64,000 nucleotides of DNA from Mucilaginibacter aquatilis. GTDB lineage: Bacteria > Bacteroidota > Bacteroidia > Sphingobacteriales > Sphingobacteriaceae. Positions 36,048-45,357 of this stretch are shown here, in pieces. Within the stretch, counting starts at the first letter, position 1. Every line of letters begins with the position of its first letter. A model generated the notes under the pieces. The model saw only the letters and a program-made list of their open reading frames with translations, ran no database searches and had not been told where the DNA came from. Both the position numbers and the translations under genes were made by a program. The stretch is from the NCBI RefSeq assembly GCF_009755275.1, contig NZ_WQLA01000006.1:1-64000 (forward strand). Reading direction: 5' to 3'.

Positions 36048-37469
36048 TCACCCGGTAATTTTGCTAAGCATACCCCTGAAAATGAAGTAATGAAACGGAA
36101 GCATGCTCACCCAATACAATCTTCCCAATAAACCTAATGGCCTGAATGTAGCCGTTTGCTTTACACAATTATTGTCATCAATTTTAAACTCGAGCCATGC
36201 TTCGCCCGGCAATTTCATTTCGGCATAAAGCAGCAAACGTTTTTCCTGCTTGCTTGAGTATATAACCCTCCAAAAATCAAGCGCATCTCCCGGAGATAGA
36301 TCTGATTGGTTGCGCCTGCCCCTACGCAACCCTACCCCACCAAAGAGCCGGTCAAAAAAACCTCTGAAGTCCCAAAGCCAGTTTGCATAATACCACCCAT
36401 TTTTACCCCCTATGGCAAAAATGCGTTCAAGTGCTTTGCCTTCATCTTTAGTTTTCATGCTTTGTTTATCAGTAAATACCCCATATTGGGGCACTTCAAT
36501 GTGCTCAGATAGTCCTTTTGAAAATATATTTGTTGTTACAGAATCATTCCAGGTAGAAAGCACCATATTTTGCTCAATTTTATCAAACGCAATCTTTATG
36601 GCTTCTTTGTAAGGTATTAAGTGGATGTCTAGCTTTTCGGGTAATTCATTTTTCTTTCCTATAACGTCAACCTTCATACTTTCCACTAAATTTTTGGCAA
36701 GCGGATAAGATGTTGAGGTAACAAAATATAACCAGTATGATGACAGCTTAGGCGTCATAACGGGTACAGTAAATATGCGGCGCTTTAATTTGCGTACTTC
36801 TGCAAACTGCAACAGCATTTGTTTATAGGTGAGCGTATCAGGTCCGTAAATATCAATGTGCTTATTGTAAGTAAACTCCTGCATAAGCACCCCTCCCAAC
36901 ATTTCAATTACATTACGTATTGAAATAGGCTGGCACCGCGTGTTGAGCCATTTGGGCGCTACCATTACAGGCAGTTTTTCAACCAAATCTCTTATAATTT
37001 CAAAAGATGCACTTCCAGAGCCTACGATAATACCTGCCCTTAAGGCCGTAACCGGAACCCTGCTCTTCCTTAGCTCATCTTCAACAGCCTTACGCGATGA
37101 TAGATGCCTTGACAACTGCTGTTCATTAGTAATACCCCCAAGATAAATGATTTGCTGGGCCTGCGTACCATCAATATATTCAACAAAATTTCGAGCCGAT
37201 TCCTTCTCCGTTTTACTGAAATCTCCTCCACTCATACTCATGGAATGTACCAGGTAGTATGCGGCATCAATATCAGTTGGTAAATTCTTTAACGAACCAG
37301 CGTTTGTCAAATCAGCTTCTGCAAGTTGTATTTTACCTGCCGGGTAGGCATCAATAGGGAAACGTTGCTTATCGCGCACCATGCAAATAATTTCGTGTCC
37401 TTGTTCAATTAAAACAGGCAGCAGGCGCCGGCCTATATATCCGGTGGCACCGGTAAGCAGTATCTTCAT
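36048..37469 (-). CDS. NAD(P)-binding SDR with C-terminal DUF2867
   Basis: 473 residues from the ATG at 37469. The Rossmann motif MKILLTGATGYIGRRLLPVL is followed by an atypical SDR domain (to about 290), then a DUF2867 domain (FAIGGKNGWYYANWLWDFRGFFDRLFGG to LLYAEMKLPGEAWLEFKI) and a hydrophobic end. This two-domain design is known in bacteria; the reaction is unknown. It starts 4 bases after the DinB gene stop, so the two are probably co-transcribed. Confidence 0.85.
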   Translation of the reverse strand: MKILLTGATGYIGRRLLPVLIEQGHEIICMVRDKQRFPIDAYPAGKIQLAEADLTNAGSLKNLPTDIDAAYYLVHSMSMSGGDFSKTEKESARNFVEYIDGTQAQQIIYLGGITNEQQLSRHLSSRKAVEDELRKSRVPVTALRAGIIVGSGSASFEIIRDLVEKLPVMVAPKWLNTRCQPISIRNVIEMLGGVLMQEFTYNKHIDIYGPDTLTYKQMLLQFAEVRKLKRRIFTVPVMTPKLSSYWLYFVTSTSYPLAKNLVESMKVDVIGKKNELPEKLDIHLIPYKEAIKIAFDKIEQNMVLSTWNDSVTTNIFSKGLSEHIEVPQYGVFTDKQSMKTKDEGKALERIFAIGGKNGWYYANWLWDFRGFFDRLFGGVGLRRGRRNQSDLSPGDALDFWRVIYSSKQEKRLLLYAEMKLPGEAWLEFKIDDNNCVKQTATFRPLGLLGRLYWVSMLPFHYFIFRGMLSKITG

Positions 37470-37473
37470 GATA

Positions 37474-37974
37474 TTAAAAATTTCTATCGTCTGCCGATGG
37501 TCCGTAAATAGACGGGACAGCAATATCATTTAACCGCATATAAACGGTAAGCTGCCCGCGATGATGAACCATATGGTTAATGGTAGATTCAAGGCTTTGT
37601 CTTTTTGTGCTGGTAAACATCACTTGTCCGTTGCCTTTTAAATCAAACTTTGCATCTAACTGCCCGTTCTCCACACTCATTAAAGCCTTACGTGCACCTT
37701 TCACATTTTCATCAAAATGCGTTACTAATTCCTGAGTTGTTGTAGGTTTAAGGTGTTCAAACGTGGCATAATCTATATAATCGTTATATATCATGTGCGT
37801 AATCCATAAAGGTATTTCGGCAACCAGCAACGCCAGGTAACCTAACTCCATTGACTTTGGATGCGGTTTCCAGCTAAAAAGTTCTACAGGAATACGTTCA
37901 AGACACTTGCGGGTAGCGTTCGTTTCGGCTTCAAGTTCAGAGATATAGCTTTGCGCAAAAGTGATATCGTTCAT
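37474..37974 (-). CDS. DinB-family protein
   Basis: 166 residues from the ATG at 37974. This is a four-helix DinB/DUF664-type protein: ELEAETNATRKCLERIPVELFSWKPHPKS (cut), LLVAEIPLW and STINHMVHHRGQLTVYMRL, where the final HHRGQL supplies metal-binding His residues. Members are metal-dependent, some acting as thiol transferases; the substrate is unknown. It is first of a two-gene leftward unit with the SDR. Confidence 0.87.
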   Translation of the reverse strand: MNDITFAQSYISELEAETNATRKCLERIPVELFSWKPHPKSMELGYLALLVAEIPLWITHMIYNDYIDYATFEHLKPTTTQELVTHFDENVKGARKALMSVENGQLDAKFDLKGNGQVMFTSTKRQSLESTINHMVHHRGQLTVYMRLNDIAVPSIYGPSADDRNF

Positions 37975-38049
37975 AAGCAACAATTTCAGTTAGAACACGC
38001 ATCATCTTCAATGGTTTGTTAACTAAGCCTGCCGTCACCTTTAAAACAA

Positions 38050-38075
38050 AAAGGCCTTCCTTGCGGAAAGCCTTT
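38050..38075 (-). terminator. Terminator of the methionine operon
   Basis: An 11-bp stem (AAAGGCCTTCC / GGAAAGCCTTT, one mismatch) with a TTGC loop; the upstream A-rich plus strand gives a T run for leftward transcription. It lies about 50 bases past the homoserine dehydrogenase stop. Confidence 0.8.
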
Positions 38076-38123
38076 AATGTATTCAACAGTTAGCAAAAAT
38101 CTACTAAAATCCCTAACTATTGG

Positions 38124-39338
38124 TTAGTATGCCGAGGCTAAACTGACCCCTGTTAGCTGATCGGCAAAGGCCACGAAAGCCTTGTTATCCGATATACGTT
38201 GCTGGTGAGTGATCAGATTTTGGAGATTGATTTTTCCTATCACATATTTAAAATCACCCGAGTAATAGCGCTCATAAATATGAATAAAGCCCAAATCATG
38301 TACTAAAAATTCATCTTCGTAACGCAGGTAAACGTTAAGCTCTATATTATTGGTAAATTTCAATTCGTTTTGTGCATGGGCTTTTTTATACTCGTAAGCA
38401 TAATCATAACGCAGGGCCGCGATGTCTGATAATACCGCCGAACCGGTTGGGTGGCCTCCTGCCCCTTTACCAAAAAAGAATTGTTGATCAGCGAAGGCTG
38501 CTTGTACTGTAACACCGTTATATTCGTACTCAACGTTGTATAGAAATTCAGTTTCTGTTACAAATTTAGGCAGTACAAATAATGCGACACGCTTATCGTC
38601 AAGCTCTTTGGCAACAGGTACTAATTTTATTTTGATACCTTTTTCGCGGGCGTATTGCAAGTCATATGCCGAAAGGGTTTGTATACCTATGTTAAGTACA
38701 TCCTCAGGCTTTATAATTACACCGTAGGCATGGGCAGCAGCAATAATGAGTTTAAACTTGGCATCATAACCGCCAACATCCATGGTTGGGTCGGTTTCGG
38801 CAAAGCCTAAATCCTGGGCTTGTTTAAGGGCAGCATCGTAATCAAGTCCCTCTAAAAATCCTTTTGAAAGAATGTAGTTTGATGAACCATTGAAAATACC
38901 GCTGATAGAGTGCAGCAATTCATTGTCATAATATTCCTCAAGGTTACGGATGATTGGTATACTACCGCAAACTGCAGCTTCATATAACAGAGACGTACCA
39001 TGTTCTCGTTGCAAATCAAGCAACTCCTGCAAATGCAAGGCAACCATTTTTTTACTGGCCGATACCACATTTTTACCGGTTGATAAAGCGCGCGAAACAA
39101 TTTCGAATGCAGCTTCGGTATCGTTGATCAGTTCGACCACGGTATTAATTTCTGGGTCGTTCAGTATCTCGTTACGGTCGGTTGTAAAAAGTTCGGCAGG
39201 GAGGGTACGTGACTTTTCAGGATTTTTTATTGCAATTTTTTTAATTTCTATATTTAGGTTTTTGGTTCTGATAATATCATGCAATCCTTGTCCAACAACA
39301 CCAAAGCCAAATAAACCAATAGTCAGTTTTTTACTCAT
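38124..39338 (-). CDS. hom: Homoserine dehydrogenase
   Basis: 404 residues. The N-terminal NAD-binding motif is IGLFGFGVVGQGLHDII. The substrate domain has ISGIFNGSSNYILSKG and GFAETDPTMDVGGYDAKFK, the Lys and Asp catalytic signatures, and a short C-terminal part. It makes homoserine from aspartate semialdehyde, the precursor used by MetX next door. Its ATG overlaps the metX stop by 1 base (TAATG). It is the last gene of the leftward metY-metX-hom operon. Confidence 0.93.
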   Translation of the reverse strand: MSKKLTIGLFGFGVVGQGLHDIIRTKNLNIEIKKIAIKNPEKSRTLPAELFTTDRNEILNDPEINTVVELINDTEAAFEIVSRALSTGKNVVSASKKMVALHLQELLDLQREHGTSLLYEAAVCGSIPIIRNLEEYYDNELLHSISGIFNGSSNYILSKGFLEGLDYDAALKQAQDLGFAETDPTMDVGGYDAKFKLIIAAAHAYGVIIKPEDVLNIGIQTLSAYDLQYAREKGIKIKLVPVAKELDDKRVALFVLPKFVTETEFLYNVEYEYNGVTVQAAFADQQFFFGKGAGGHPTGSAVLSDIAALRYDYAYEYKKAHAQNELKFTNNIELNVYLRYEDEFLVHDLGFIHIYERYYSGDFKYVIGKINLQNLITHQQRISDNKAFVAFADQLTGVSLASAY

Positions 39339-40393
39339 TAAGCTATTTTTTGTAATTCAATAATTTTTCCTCTAACGTCAGTTTTTATGAATGAGGAAAT
39401 AATTTTAGTGAGGGTATCAGTTTCAATTAAAAAGCCATCATGGGCGTAAAACGAATCAAATTCTGCGTAAGCAGCTTTAGGAATGTGCTGAAACAAGTAT
39501 TGCTGCTCCTCAACAGGAAATAAAATATCAGATTTAATACCTATTACCAGCGTTTGTGCCTTAATAGAAGCCAATGCTTTCTCCAGCCCGCCACGGTTGC
39601 GGCCGGCATGGTGCGAGTCCATAGCCTTGGTTAAGTACCAGTAGCTGTAGGCGTTAAAACGGTTCACTAACTTGTCACCCTGGTAACTTTGGTAACTTGA
39701 AGCACGGTAGTTATCAGTCATGTTATCATCCTCCTCGTGCTGGCGGATATTGTAGGCTTTATAACCCCTGTATGATAACAAGGCCATACTACGTGCCGCT
39801 TTTAAACCTGCACTGCCACCCTCGGGTGTGCCGTTGTTAAAAGTAGCGTCGGCCTGTAGGGCCAGCCTTTGCGATTCGTTAAAGGCAATACCCCATGGTG
39901 AATGCTTGGCATTAGTAGCTATCAAAATAAGATGTTTGATACGCTCAGGCTCCATAATGCTCCATTCCAGCGCCTGCTGACCGCCTAACGAGCCGCCAAT
40001 TAAAATATCTATTTTATCAATTCCTAAGTAATTAGCCAGCAGTAAGTGTGCCTGCACCATGTCACGTATGGTAACTTGCGGAAAATCGAGATAAAAGGGC
40101 TGTCCTGTAGCCGGGTTTATACTTAGCGGATTGGTTGAGCCATAATTTGAACTCAGCACGTTGGCGCATACAATAAAATGCTCCTCCGGGTTAAAAAAGT
40201 AACCCTCACCAACAATACCTTTCCACCAGTCAAACACATCTGAATTTGCAGTTAGGGCATGGCAAACCCACACTACGTTATCTTTAGCAGCATTTAATTT
40301 GCCAAACGTGTGGTAGCCAATATCTATACCTTCGAGCTGTGCGCCCGATTCTAATTCAACTGTGCCGTTATACCGGTAGTGTTGTGTACTCAT
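39338..40393 (-). CDS. metX: Homoserine O-acetyltransferase
   Basis: 351 residues of the alpha/beta-hydrolase fold. The nucleophile elbow is GGSLGGQQALEWS (Ser); NVLSSNYGSTNPLSINPATG and the C-terminal Asp/His (IKSDILFPVEEQQYL and YAHDGFLIET) complete the triad. It acetylates homoserine to give the substrate of MetY. It lies in the middle of the operon, 64 bases after metY, under the riboswitch and leader at 41936-42165. Confidence 0.92.
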   Translation of the reverse strand: MSTQHYRYNGTVELESGAQLEGIDIGYHTFGKLNAAKDNVVWVCHALTANSDVFDWWKGIVGEGYFFNPEEHFIVCANVLSSNYGSTNPLSINPATGQPFYLDFPQVTIRDMVQAHLLLANYLGIDKIDILIGGSLGGQQALEWSIMEPERIKHLILIATNAKHSPWGIAFNESQRLALQADATFNNGTPEGGSAGLKAARSMALLSYRGYKAYNIRQHEEDDNMTDNYRASSYQSYQGDKLVNRFNAYSYWYLTKAMDSHHAGRNRGGLEKALASIKAQTLVIGIKSDILFPVEEQQYLFQHIPKAAYAEFDSFYAHDGFLIETDTLTKIISSFIKTDVRGKIIELQKIA

Positions 40394-40457
40394 TCTAAAA
40401 ATCTGAAAGCCTCCCTTGCAAACGCTGGGAAGACTTTACTATTAGTCAAAAAATATA

Positions 40458-41888
<1,431 letters not shown>

Positions 41889-41935
41889 TTACATTATTGC
41901 AGTAAATTGCAGGGAATGCTTAACGTGCGTTGCCT

Positions 41936-42046
41936 TTAACAGCAGCAACACATGTACATGCAAGCGTCAGCAGCGTTGCAGGTTACAAATGCACCCGTGT
42001 GGGCAGTAAATACGTTAGCAGTAGTAAAGTAGTTAACTTGTGTCAT
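41936..42046 (-). CDS. 36-residue leader peptide ending in four Cys codons
   Basis: ATG 42044-42046 to TAA 41936-41938. The product begins MTQVNYFTTANVF and ends ADACMYMCCCC, with the last four codons TGT TGC TGC TGT just before the stop. It lies between the SAM-type aptamer (42060-42165) and metY. In the RNA, the nine bases of the first three Cys codons (41950-41942) can pair with 41833-41825 (GTAGCAACA; one G-U pair), about 40 nt before the metY ATG. The first of these codons and the next also sit in a hairpin with GCAAC right after the stop (41933-41929). This is the layout of a ribosome-stalling attenuator sensing cysteine. The peptide itself is probably without function. Confidence 0.7.
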   Translation of the reverse strand: MTQVNYFTTANVFTAHTGAFVTCNAADACMYMCCCC

Positions 42047-42059
42047 GGCTATTAACTTA

Positions 42060-42165
42060 TATTCCCCGGCCGTAATATCCAAACCGGGACAGGAATTGGC
42101 ACCTTCTCCGTTCATCGGAGGGTTGCCAGCGGGTCAATGAGCCTGATCTCTCGCCGCTTCTTTAT
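42060..42165 (-). promoter_or_regulatory. SAM-I-type riboswitch upstream of the methionine operon
   Basis: On the minus strand the core reads GAGAGATCAGGCTCATTGAC, then CCGCTGGCAACC, a hairpin CTCCG..CGGAG (the variable P3 arm), then GAAGGTGCCAATTCCTG. These are the conserved blocks of the S-box (SAM-I) aptamer, with CAGG/CCTG as the closing helix. A further hairpin (CCCGG 42084-42088 / CCGGG 42065-42069) follows and could be the expression platform, just before the leader frame. SAM-I riboswitches turn off methionine genes when SAM is plentiful, matching metY-metX-hom. Confidence 0.88.
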
Positions 42166-42220
42166 AAATCAAAACCTCATAGAAGAGAATTTTTGATCAA
42201 TGGTGTTTAAACCGTTGTTG

Positions 42221-42228
42221 CAAAGTAA
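42221..42228 (-). promoter_or_regulatory. Probable -7 box of the methionine operon
   Basis: On the minus strand this reads TTACTTTG, seven of eight positions of TAnnTTTG. It lies about 55 bases before the aptamer. With this start the leader before metY is about 430 nt, containing the riboswitch and the Cys-rich frame. Confidence 0.45.
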
Positions 42229-42375
42229 ACGCTAAAGGAGGAATTATGCAAGAAATTTTTCGCTTTTGTTCACTTGTCGCTGCCAAGCACTATCCTATAA
42301 CTAAAAAATTATCTTTTGTTAACGTTTTCACTCTCAACACTTCCTCACCTTTGTAATACAAAAAACAAAACACTC

Positions 42376-43305
42376 ATGCATATCATCCTAGGAGCAGGCG
42401 GACCGGTAGCCAATGCACTTACCGCCCGTTTAATAAAAGCAAACAACCCGGTTAAGTTAGTAAGCAGGCGACCGGTTAATTTCAATAATCCTCTGGTTAC
42501 CTGGCAAAAAGCCGATCTGTTACAGGCTAACGATGTTTTGCAGGCAACAAAAGGTGCAACTGTTATTTACATGTGCGCAGGGTTAGTCTATAATAAAGAC
42601 ATATGGAAACAACAATGGCCGGTAATTATGCAGAACATTATCAATGCAGGCAAGGCCGCCAACGCCCGGTTAATATTTTTTGATAACGTTTACATGTACG
42701 GTTTGGTAAACGGACCTATGCTCGAAACCACACCTTACAATCCTGTTAGCGTTAAAGGTGAAGTACGTGCTAAAGTGGCTGAGCAATTAATGGATGAAGC
42801 AAAAGCAGGTAACCTTCAGGCTACCATTGCCCGTGCTGCTGATTTTTATGGTGCTGAAAGCCTGAACAGCTTTTACGATATGATGGTGTTGGCTAAATAT
42901 GCAAAAAAAGAAAAAGCCATGTGGATGGGCAACGCCAATACATTGCACAGTTTCACTTACGTGCCCGATGCCGGAGAGGCTATGTACTTATTAGGTCAGC
43001 ACTCTAAAAGCGACAACCAGATATGGCACCTGCCCACTGCCAAATCATTAACAGGCAGCCAGTTCATCGAACTAGCGGCCCGCGTGTTTAACACTAAACC
43101 TCGCTACATGACCGTGAACAAGTTTATGCTTCAGTTAATGGGATTGTTTAGCAAAACCATACAAGGCACCGTTGAAATGTATTATCAATACGATCATGAT
43201 TATATTTTTAATTCAGACAAGTTTGAGGAAGCGTTCAATGTTAAGCCCACAGGTTATGAGTATGGAATAAAAGCGTTGACACAAACGCTGTTTAAGTCAA
43301 AATGA
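42376..43305 (+). CDS. NAD-dependent epimerase/dehydratase-family protein
   Basis: 309 residues from the ATG at 42376; an upstream TTG start would add 20 residues unlike the family. The nucleotide motif MHIILGAGGPVANALTARL replaces the usual GxxGxxG with GAGGPVA. FFDNVYMYGLVNGPMLETTPYNP, RAADFYGAESLNS and FTYVPDAGEAMYLL are atypical extended-SDR segments. The substrate is unknown. It stands alone, divergent from the methionine operon. Confidence 0.82.
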   Translation: MHIILGAGGPVANALTARLIKANNPVKLVSRRPVNFNNPLVTWQKADLLQANDVLQATKGATVIYMCAGLVYNKDIWKQQWPVIMQNIINAGKAANARLIFFDNVYMYGLVNGPMLETTPYNPVSVKGEVRAKVAEQLMDEAKAGNLQATIARAADFYGAESLNSFYDMMVLAKYAKKEKAMWMGNANTLHSFTYVPDAGEAMYLLGQHSKSDNQIWHLPTAKSLTGSQFIELAARVFNTKPRYMTVNKFMLQLMGLFSKTIQGTVEMYYQYDHDYIFNSDKFEEAFNVKPTGYEYGIKALTQTLFKSK

Positions 43306-43310
43306 GTTAG

Positions 43311-43396
43311 GGATTACAGTGGAAAGCCCACAGTGCAGCGTAGCGAAACGAGGACTTGCAACGGAAAGCCCGACCAGGAGGGGAACTCCCAAATTT
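43311..43396. repeat. Intergenic palindromic repeat, GGAAAGCCC type
   Basis: A non-coding 86-base stretch between two genes has two copies of GGAAAGCCC (in CAGTGGAAAGCCCACAGTG and in CAACGGAAAGCCCGACC) with AGCGAAACGAGGACTTGC between them, and ends in GGGGAACTCCC. The pattern resembles dispersed intergenic repeats I associate with Sphingobacteriaceae genomes. No second copy occurs in the window, so repetition is not shown here. It is higher in GC than its flanks. Confidence 0.5.
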
Positions 43397-43512
43397 TATA
43401 TAGTAAACTATAATGGCCAAATTTAGTTTAAAACTAGTGCTTATGTAAATTCTCATGCTAATACTTGCTTTATCATCAGTACATCTGCACATTTGCACAT
43501 AGCATATTTACA

Positions 43513-45216
43513 ATGATAAACACTAAAGAAAGAACATACATCCCCGTCCAGCTTGATATTAATTGGGAAAACCTTGAACCGTTATATAAAGAGCTCACTT
43601 CGCGCCCAATAAATTCAGTTACCGAACTGGAACAATGGTTACGCGACCGTAGTGAACTGGAGGCTGCTTTGGAAGAAGATTTTGCCTGGCGATATATCAG
43701 AATGACGTGTAATACAGCAGATGAAGAATTGCTGCAGAAATTTCAATATTTTGCTACCGAAATTGGACCTAAAATTGCACCATATAATAATGAGCTTAAT
43801 AAAAAGCTTGTTGAAAATGAGTACATAAACCAGCTCAACGAAGAAAAATACTTTGTATATCTCCGCTCAATAAAAAAATCGCTTGAGCTATTCCGTGAGG
43901 AAAATATACCAGTACAAACCGAAATTCAGGTTGAACAGCAAAAATACCAATCCATAACCGGGGCTATGTCGGTTGAAATTGGCGGCAAGGAATTTACTTT
44001 AGAACAGGCCGGCGCTATATTAAAAGATACCGACCGTACAAAAAGGCAGGAAGCCTGGGAGAAGATAACAGGCCGACGCTTGCAGGACAAAAAGCAATTG
44101 AACGAGCTTTTTGATTTACTGCTGGTTTTACGTCATAAAGTTGCGCTGAACGCCAATTTTGAAAACTTTAGAGATTATATGTTTCAGGCGCTTGGGCGCT
44201 TTGATTACACCCCGCAGGATTGCTATGATTTTCACGCGGCTATAGAAACCGAGATTGTTCCGATTTTACGTGAGCAGGCACAGAAACGCCAGGAAGCTTT
44301 AGGCCTTGAGAGCCTTAAACCGTGGGATATGGACGTTGACGTTACCGGCAAACCGGCTTTAAAACCATTTGCTAATGGCGATGATTTGATCAACAAATCA
44401 ATACAATGCTTTAATGCTATTGATTCATACCTGGGTGAGCGCCTGGAAATTATGAAAGCTAATGGCTTGTTTGATGTTGATAGCCGTAAGGGCAAGGCCC
44501 CCGGAGGGTATAATTATCCGCTGGCCGAAACCGGTGCACCTTTCATTTTTATGAATTCGGCAAATACATTTCGTGATTTAACCACCATGGTACATGAGGG
44601 CGGACATGCTGTACATACCTTCCTTACTGCCGGGTTGGAACTGAATGATTTTAAACACTGCCCAAGCGAAGTTGCCGAGCTGGCTTCCATGTCAATGGAA
44701 TTGATATCGATGGATAACTGGAATGTATATTTTGACAATGAGGAAGACCTGAAACGTGCCCGCCGCGACCAGTTGATCGATGTATTAAAAACCCTTCCAT
44801 GGGTAGCGGTGGTTGACCAGTTTCAGCATTGGCTATACACCAACCCCGATCATACCGACGTTCAGCGTACTGAAGCATGGAAACAGATATATGAGCGCTT
44901 TGGTGCAGGCTTTATTGATTGGAGCGAACATACGGAAGCCGAACAAAACCTTTGGCAAAAACAACTGCACATCTTTGAAGTACCATTTTACTACATTGAA
45001 TATGGCATGGCTCAGTTAGGCGCCATTGCAGTTTGGAAAAACTATAAAGAAAACCCTCAACAAGGACTGCAGCAGTATATGAATGCGCTTAAATTAGGGT
45101 ATACTAAAACCATAAAAGAAATTTATGAAACGGCCGGTATTAAGTTTGATTTTAGCGCCGGTTACGTAAAAGAGCTGGCAGAATTTGTAAAAAGCGAATT
45201 AGATAAAATAAACTAA
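43513..45216 (+). CDS. M3-family oligoendopeptidase
   Basis: 567 residues from the ATG at 43513. The zinc site TTMVHEGGHAVHTFL (HExxH, about residues 361-365) and the downstream Glu segment (CPSEVAELASMSMELIS) match the M3 family (PepF-like, M3B). No signal peptide is present, so it is cytosolic and probably trims short peptides. It is full length. It is followed by an inverted-repeat element and the nuclease gene. Confidence 0.92.
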   Translation: MINTKERTYIPVQLDINWENLEPLYKELTSRPINSVTELEQWLRDRSELEAALEEDFAWRYIRMTCNTADEELLQKFQYFATEIGPKIAPYNNELNKKLVENEYINQLNEEKYFVYLRSIKKSLELFREENIPVQTEIQVEQQKYQSITGAMSVEIGGKEFTLEQAGAILKDTDRTKRQEAWEKITGRRLQDKKQLNELFDLLLVLRHKVALNANFENFRDYMFQALGRFDYTPQDCYDFHAAIETEIVPILREQAQKRQEALGLESLKPWDMDVDVTGKPALKPFANGDDLINKSIQCFNAIDSYLGERLEIMKANGLFDVDSRKGKAPGGYNYPLAETGAPFIFMNSANTFRDLTTMVHEGGHAVHTFLTAGLELNDFKHCPSEVAELASMSMELISMDNWNVYFDNEEDLKRARRDQLIDVLKTLPWVAVVDQFQHWLYTNPDHTDVQRTEAWKQIYERFGAGFIDWSEHTEAEQNLWQKQLHIFEVPFYYIEYGMAQLGAIAVWKNYKENPQQGLQQYMNALKLGYTKTIKEIYETAGIKFDFSAGYVKELAEFVKSELDKIN

Positions 45217-45260
45217 AACAGATTCAGGAGTTAAGCTTTAAATATAATTCAAAACATTTG

Positions 45261-45345
45261 TGTCATCTCGAACGGTAGTGAGAGATCTTTTTCAAACTGA
45301 CAAATCAGTTGTTGCGAAAGATTTTTCCTATCGTCGAAATGACAT
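45261..45345. repeat. 85-bp terminal-inverted-repeat element (MITE-like)
   Basis: The ends are inverted: TGTCATCTCGAACG at 45261-45274 and CGTCGAAATGACA at 45333-45345, whose complement is TGTCATTTCGACG. Inside, AGATCTTT and AAAGATTT also face each other. There is no coding capacity. The form is that of small palindromic repeats dispersed in Bacteroidota genomes. It ends 12 bases before the ATG of the nuclease gene, so it forms that gene's upstream region. Confidence 0.7.
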
Positions 45346-45357
45346 TTTTATTTATTT

